The position numbers and the translations under genes are program-made. A stretch of DNA of 64,000 nucleotides from CAIOYC01 sp038327995 (GTDB lineage Bacteria > Pseudomonadota > Alphaproteobacteria > Caulobacterales > Caulobacteraceae). The notes beneath the pieces were generated by a model. That model was given only the letters and a program-made list of their open reading frames with translations, searched no databases and was not told the origin of the DNA. Location of the stretch: the NCBI GenBank assembly GCA_038327995.1, contig JBBQLP010000005.1, forward strand, positions 1 through 64,000, given 5' to 3'. Positions 59,973 through 64,000 of the stretch are shown here, one piece after another (the stretch's first letter is position 1; each line of letters opens with the position of its first letter).

Positions 59973-61805
59973 ATGGCGGACGGCGCAGCACCGCCCGTCC
60001 CTGATCTGAATGTCGCTCAAGCGGACGCCTTTCTCGGCGTTGAACGCTCGATCACCGGGCGGCGCTGGCGGATGCGACCCACCGATCCCGCCCTGGTTCG
60101 CTCTCACCAGCTTCGCCACGGCTTGTCCGAGCCCTTGGCCCGGGCGCTGGCAGCGCGCGGCGTCTCGGAACTTGAGGCGCCGGATTATCTGGCCCCGACG
60201 CTGAAGGCGCTGTTTCCCGATCCCTCCTCTTTCGCCGACATGGATAAGGCGGCGACCATTCTCGTCGATGCGGCGGTGGACGGGCGAAAGGTGGCGATCT
60301 TCGCCGACTACGATGTGGACGGAGCCACGAGCGCCGCGCTTCTTGTCCGCTGGTTCCGGGCCATGGGACGCGAGGCCGCGATCTACGTGCCTGACCGTAT
60401 GACGGAGGGGTATGGGCCAAGTGTACAGGCGTTTCAGCGTTTGAAGGCCGAGGGGGCCGATCTTGTCATTACCGTGGATTGCGGCGCTGCGGCCCACGAC
60501 GCCCTGCGCGCCGCTGCCGACATGGCTCTGCCCGTGGTGGTGGTCGATCACCATCTGATGCGCGATGGCGAGGCCCCGCCAGCCGCCGCGCTGGTCAATC
60601 CCAACCGGCCCGACTGTACATCGGGGCAAGGCGTGCTGGCGGCGGCGGGCGTCACCTTTGTCCTGCTGGCCGCCCTGAACCGCGAAGCGCGGAGGAGGGG
60701 GCTGTTCGCGGATCGCCCGGAGCCTCCCATTCGCGGTTGGCTTGATCTGGCGGCGCTCGGAGCGGTCTGTGATGTGACCCAGCTCGTCGGCTTCAACCGC
60801 GCCCTGACTTCGCAGGGGCTCAAGGTGATGTCGGACTGGGCCAACCCGGGCCTGAAGGCGCTGATGGAGGTCGCGGGGGCCAAGGGACCGGCGGGGGTCT
60901 TTCACGCAGGTTTCGTGCTCGGGCCCCGGATCAACGCGGGCGGCCGGATCGGGCGATCCGATCTTGGCGCGCGGCTGCTTTCGACCGAGGATGCGGACGA
61001 GGCCATGGTGTTGGCGCTGGAACTCGACGCCCTGAACGTCGCTCGAAAGGACGTGGAGCGCGAAGCCTTTGAGGAAGCCGTGCGGCGGATCGAGCAGGGC
61101 GGCAATCTCGATCCCGCCGCGCCGGTGCTGGTGGTGGCGGGGGAAGACTGGCATCCCGGCGTGGTGGGCATCGTCGCCGGGCGGCTGCGCGAACGCTATC
61201 GCCGCCCGGCCGTGGTGATCGGCATCGACCCGGTGACTCGGATCGGCAAAGGGTCGGGCCGCTCCTCACCGGGCGTGAATCTCGGCCGGGCGATCCAGGC
61301 CGCCTATGACGCGGGCCTGCTCCGCGCCGGGGGAGGTCACGCTATGGCGGCGGGCCTTACCATCGACGCGGACGCCATTCCGGAACTTCGCGCCTTCCTG
61401 ACCGAGCGTTTGTCCCAGGAAACAACGGAGGCGCTCGCCGCCGACGCGCTGGAGATCGACGCCCTCGCCGCGCCGGGCGGGGCAGGGCGGGCCCTATGGG
61501 AAGACTTTCAGCGGCTGGCGCCCTTCGGTCCCGGCGCGCCCGAGCCTCTGTTCGCTGTCGCCAATGTGCGCGCGGAGACGGCGCAGGTGATGCGCGGCGG
61601 TCACGTACGCTGCCAGCTTATCGATCAGAGCGGCGCGCGGCTGAAAGGGATGGCCTGGCGTTCCGAAGATACGCCACTTGGCCGTCGCCTCCTTGCCGGA
61701 GGCGGTGCGGTGCACGTGGTGGGGCGCCTGAAGCCGGACGACTGGCAGGGACGCGCAGGCGTCGAACTGGAAATCGAGGATTTGGCCGATCCGAGAAGTC
61801 GTTAG
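59973..61805 (+). CDS. recJ: Single-stranded-DNA exonuclease RecJ
   Basis: 610 residues. DHH-family motifs: IFADYDVDGATSAALLVRWF, VITVDCGAAAHDAL, VVVVDHHLM, ALGAVCDVTQL; DHHA1 motif GGGHAMAAGLTI; C-terminal OB fold. It degrades single strands 5' to 3' in recombination and repair. Confidence 0.97.
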   Translation: MADGAAPPVPDLNVAQADAFLGVERSITGRRWRMRPTDPALVRSHQLRHGLSEPLARALAARGVSELEAPDYLAPTLKALFPDPSSFADMDKAATILVDAAVDGRKVAIFADYDVDGATSAALLVRWFRAMGREAAIYVPDRMTEGYGPSVQAFQRLKAEGADLVITVDCGAAAHDALRAAADMALPVVVVDHHLMRDGEAPPAAALVNPNRPDCTSGQGVLAAAGVTFVLLAALNREARRRGLFADRPEPPIRGWLDLAALGAVCDVTQLVGFNRALTSQGLKVMSDWANPGLKALMEVAGAKGPAGVFHAGFVLGPRINAGGRIGRSDLGARLLSTEDADEAMVLALELDALNVARKDVEREAFEEAVRRIEQGGNLDPAAPVLVVAGEDWHPGVVGIVAGRLRERYRRPAVVIGIDPVTRIGKGSGRSSPGVNLGRAIQAAYDAGLLRAGGGHAMAAGLTIDADAIPELRAFLTERLSQETTEALAADALEIDALAAPGGAGRALWEDFQRLAPFGPGAPEPLFAVANVRAETAQVMRGGHVRCQLIDQSGARLKGMAWRSEDTPLGRRLLAGGGAVHVVGRLKPDDWQGRAGVELEIEDLADPRSR

Positions 61806-61915
61806 GCGATCATCTGGATGCGACCTAACGCCGCTGATGCGCCATCGCGAAAGGTTGCGGCGGTCGGGCTTGCATCCTGCGGCCAAGGCGCGATATACGC
61901 CCCTCTCCGCGCTTA

Positions 61916-61990
61916 GGTCCCTTCGTCTATCGGTTAGGACACCAGATTTTCATTCTGGGAAGAGGGGTTCGACTCCCCTAGGGACTACCA
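61916..61990 (+). tRNA. tRNA-Glu (anticodon UUC)
   Basis: 75 nt with encoded CCA. Acceptor GGTCCCT pairs with AGGGACT (one G-U at the end); anticodon stem CCAGA/TCTGG holds loop TTTTCAT, anticodon TTC; T-arm AGGGG-TTCGACT-CCCCT. Confidence 0.96.
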
Positions 61991-62151
61991 GCGCCGCTCG
62001 CCTTATTGGCGTTTACCGTGCCCTATTTGTCGCCGCGTTAACGATCAGACGCCGCTGACTGGCCGCCTGCCGTGTTTTCCCACATTTCCATTCTGCAATC
62101 GTGATATAAGCTTCACCGTCCGCAAGAAGGGGTGCGGGCGAGTGGGGGCCG

Positions 62152-62766
62152 ATGTCTGAATTCGAATACGATAGCGTAGATTCGCACGACGAAGCCGTGC
62201 GGATAAGCGGTCGGGTGAAGTGGTTTGACCCCGGTAAAGGGTACGGCTTCATCATACCTGACGATCCGGGCCAGACGGATTTGAAGGATGTGCTCCTGCA
62301 CGTGACGAGCCTTCGGCATTTTGGACATGAAAATGCGCTTGAGGGATCGGTGATTATTTGCGACGCCGTGCGCCGCCCGAAAGGTTGGCAGGTCTCGACG
62401 GTGGTCGAACTTGATGAATCTTCGGCCACGCCTTCGCCTGAGCGCATTCACTCTGATGACGGGGTCCGGGCAATGCGTGCGGATTCCGCACCGCGTCCGG
62501 CGAGAGACCACGGCCAGGACAGCCAGCCGCCCCGGCACGCGGCGCTGTCGGCCGGTCCTCTGGAGCGCGCCACGGTCAAATGGTTCAACCGCACCAAGGG
62601 CTATGGCTTTGTGATGCGCGAGGGCGAGGCAGGCGATATCTTTGTCCATATCGAGACCCTGCGTCGCTGTGGTCTGGACGATCTGCAACCGGGTGAAACG
62701 GTGATGGTGCGCTTCGCCGACGGCCCCAAGGGACTTGTCGTGGCGGAGATTGAAGGGCCTAACTGA
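62152..62766 (+). CDS. Double cold-shock-domain protein
   Basis: 204 residues with two CSD folds: VKWFDPGKGYGFIIPD...LLHVTSL (about 20-80) and VKWFNRTKGYGFVMREGEAGDIFVHIETL (about 140-200), joined by a 55-residue disordered linker. The RNP1-like KGYGF is in both; the first has LLHV in place of the usual IFVH. This double form is typical of Caulobacterales CspC/CspD, RNA-binding proteins of stationary phase and stress. Confidence 0.95.
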   Translation: MSEFEYDSVDSHDEAVRISGRVKWFDPGKGYGFIIPDDPGQTDLKDVLLHVTSLRHFGHENALEGSVIICDAVRRPKGWQVSTVVELDESSATPSPERIHSDDGVRAMRADSAPRPARDHGQDSQPPRHAALSAGPLERATVKWFNRTKGYGFVMREGEAGDIFVHIETLRRCGLDDLQPGETVMVRFADGPKGLVVAEIEGPN

Positions 62767-62798
62767 CTGCAATTCTGGCAGTCAGGGCGGCGAACTTC

Positions 62799-63608
62799 AT
62801 GAAGGCTCGGTTTTGGCTGCCAGCGCTGGTCGCCTGCGCATTCGTGGCGACGGCAGGGGCGCAAGCGGCGACACCGGTATACGGGTTTCACATCGTCCAT
62901 ACCTGGCCCCACGACAAGAGCGCCTTCACCGAAGGGCTCTTCTGGCAGGACGGTTTCCTCTATGAGAGTACGGGCCTCGAAGGCCATTCCTTCATCCGCA
63001 AGCGGCGGTTGGAGACCGGAGAAGTGCTGCAATCGCGCACGGTGCCGCCCCAGTATTTCGGCGAGGGAATTGTCGCGTGGAAGGATCGGTTGATTGAACT
63101 GACCTGGCAGTCGCAGATCGGCTTCGTCTATGACCTGAAGACGCTCGCGCCGTTTTCGGAGTTTCACTATCCGGGGGAAGGTTGGGCGCTGACGCACGAC
63201 GATCACCGCCTGATCATGAGCGACGGGACCGCCGAGCTTCGCTTTCTCGACCCCGAAACCTTGAAGGAAACCGGACGGGTGAAGGTGACGGACGAGGGCC
63301 GACCCGTCGTCGACATCAATGAACTCGAATATGTGCACGGGGAGGTCTTCGCCAACATCTGGCACACCAACAGGATCGCGCGCATCGATCCGAAGTCTGG
63401 AAAGGTGGTCGGATGGATCGATCTGACGGGCATCATCAAACCGGCGGAGCTTCCCGATTCGACGGACGCGGTTCTGAACGGCATCGCTTATGACGCCAAG
63501 GCCGACCGCCTGTTCGTCACTGGAAAGCTCTGGCCCAAGCTGTTCGAGATTAAACTGGTGCGTAAATCCAGCACCGTTCACGGAACAGACCGGCGCAAGC
63601 GTGGCTGA
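62799..63608 (+). CDS. Glutaminyl-peptide cyclotransferase, secreted
   Basis: 269 residues. Signal peptide 1-25 (ending AQAA). Then FHIVHTWPHDKSAFTEGLFW, YESTGLEGHSFIRKR, GEGIVAWKDRLIELTWQ, ELEYVHGEVFANIWHTNRIARIDP and the C-terminal LNGIAYDAKADRLFVTGKLW of the beta-propeller cyclase family (plant-type). It turns N-terminal Gln into pyroglutamate in periplasmic proteins. Confidence 0.93.
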   Translation: MKARFWLPALVACAFVATAGAQAATPVYGFHIVHTWPHDKSAFTEGLFWQDGFLYESTGLEGHSFIRKRRLETGEVLQSRTVPPQYFGEGIVAWKDRLIELTWQSQIGFVYDLKTLAPFSEFHYPGEGWALTHDDHRLIMSDGTAELRFLDPETLKETGRVKVTDEGRPVVDINELEYVHGEVFANIWHTNRIARIDPKSGKVVGWIDLTGIIKPAELPDSTDAVLNGIAYDAKADRLFVTGKLWPKLFEIKLVRKSSTVHGTDRRKRG

Positions 63609-64000
63609 CTCACCCGCTCCGCGCTTCCCGCCCGACGGCTTCATCCTGTCGGAGAACCGAGGGCCCTACAGCCTGCACAACGGTCCACATTATCATCACC
63701 CGAGTCAGGAGGGCGCTCGGCACGGCTTCCTCGCCCTACCCCGACATTGCAATGGGCTTGGCATTGTCCACGGCGGGATGCTCGCCACCTTCCTGGACGG
63801 TCTTCTGGGGCACGCCGTCAGCCGAGCCGCGAAGGCGACCGGCGTCACCATTCACCTGTCGCTGGACTATCTGTCCATGGCCCGCGCCGGGGATTGGATC
63901 GAAGGGGAAGCGCGGGTCAACCGGCTGGCCCGTGACGTGGCGTTCGCCGAGGCGCGCGGTTTCGTTGGAGACCGCGACGTGATTCGGGCCACGGCGGTCT
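63601..64000 (+). CDS. PaaI-family hotdog thioesterase, cut by window end
   Basis: 133 codons are visible from GTG 63601, which overlaps the previous stop (GTGGCTGA). The hotdog signature NGLGIVHGGMLATFLDGLLG is present, followed by GVTIHLSLDYLSMARAGDWI and GEARVNRLARDVAFAEARGF. It should hydrolyse an acyl-CoA; substrate unknown. A few C-terminal residues are missing. Confidence 0.85.
   Translation, partial: MADSPAPRFPPDGFILSENRGPYSLHNGPHYHHPSQEGARHGFLALPRHCNGLGIVHGGMLATFLDGLLGHAVSRAAKATGVTIHLSLDYLSMARAGDWIEGEARVNRLARDVAFAEARGFVGDRDVIRATAV

Noticed and set aside
59163..61154. 663-codon open frame on the minus strand over glpX and recJ
   Set aside because: Antisense shadow of two core genes; no domain, composition biased to His/Gly/Arg.

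Overview
The window reads as one chromosomal segment of a GC-rich alphaproteobacterium, most likely a member of the Caulobacterales (Caulobacter/Phenylobacterium-like). The evidence is the order of the housekeeping genes (hemA, glyA-nrdR-nusB-thiL-hppA, bamE, a CBP3-type chaperone, DUF177, plsX-fabH-ihfA-merR), a MucR regulator, an ALAS-type haem pathway, a PHA synthase and a double cold-shock protein. The genus cannot be fixed from sequence reading alone.

Region 1 (1-13.1 kb) is an accessory redox and low-oxygen island. On the minus strand a Tat-exported high-potential iron-sulfur protein (HiPIP) and a fused monohaem cytochrome-porin resembling the Fe(II) oxidase Cyc2 form a two-gene unit, followed by the start of a copper-type P1B ATPase. 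To the right are a flavodoxin-fold oxidoreductase, an orphan lipoyl-like domain without its lysine, an oxygen-sensing FixL with FixJ, a receiver-only protein, FixK, a triple-BON protein, and a minus-strand group of a universal stress protein, zinc alcohol dehydrogenase, Pta and AckA. At least six sites matching or nearly matching TTGAT-N4-ATCAA lie in the gaps, so the block looks like a self-contained FixLJ-FixK hypoxia regulon with acetate fermentation and, possibly, extracellular electron exchange as outputs.

Region 2 (13-18.1 kb) is a scarred sulfur/metal segment. It has a broken OsmC gene, ArsR regulators, the 3' stub of an RND pump abutting the 3' stub of a sulfide:quinone oxidoreductase, thioredoxin 2, a DUF2892 membrane protein, a TolC-type channel and two methyltransferases. 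Region 3 (18.5-22.4 kb) is a decaying integrative element: a primase/helicase-like gene cut off after its P-loop, and a tyrosine integrase interrupted by a single in-frame amber codon.

Region 4 (22.6-31.5 kb) is a catabolic cluster: thiolase, DUF1295 protein, carotenoid-cleavage-type dioxygenase, two acyl-CoA dehydrogenases, a VOC protein and an alpha/beta hydrolase, with a frameshifted secreted protein and hairpin repeats between. Its substrate is unknown; a terpenoid, stilbenoid or steroid-like compound is a reasonable guess.

Region 5 (31.5-64 kb) is mainly core genome: SLC13 transporter, M28 peptidase, 3-hydroxyisobutyrate dehydrogenase, hemA, mucR, the glyA-to-hppA run, bamE, lipid synthesis genes, ihfA, tRNA-Pro(GGG), ctaA, rplM-rpsI, argC, a VapBC pair, phaC with an unusual DNA-binding-like tail, alaC-hom-glpX-recJ, tRNA-Glu(UUC), a double cold-shock protein, glutaminyl cyclase and a thioesterase cut by the window end. 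Strong terminators follow hppA and rpsI. No CRISPR array or rRNA gene was seen.
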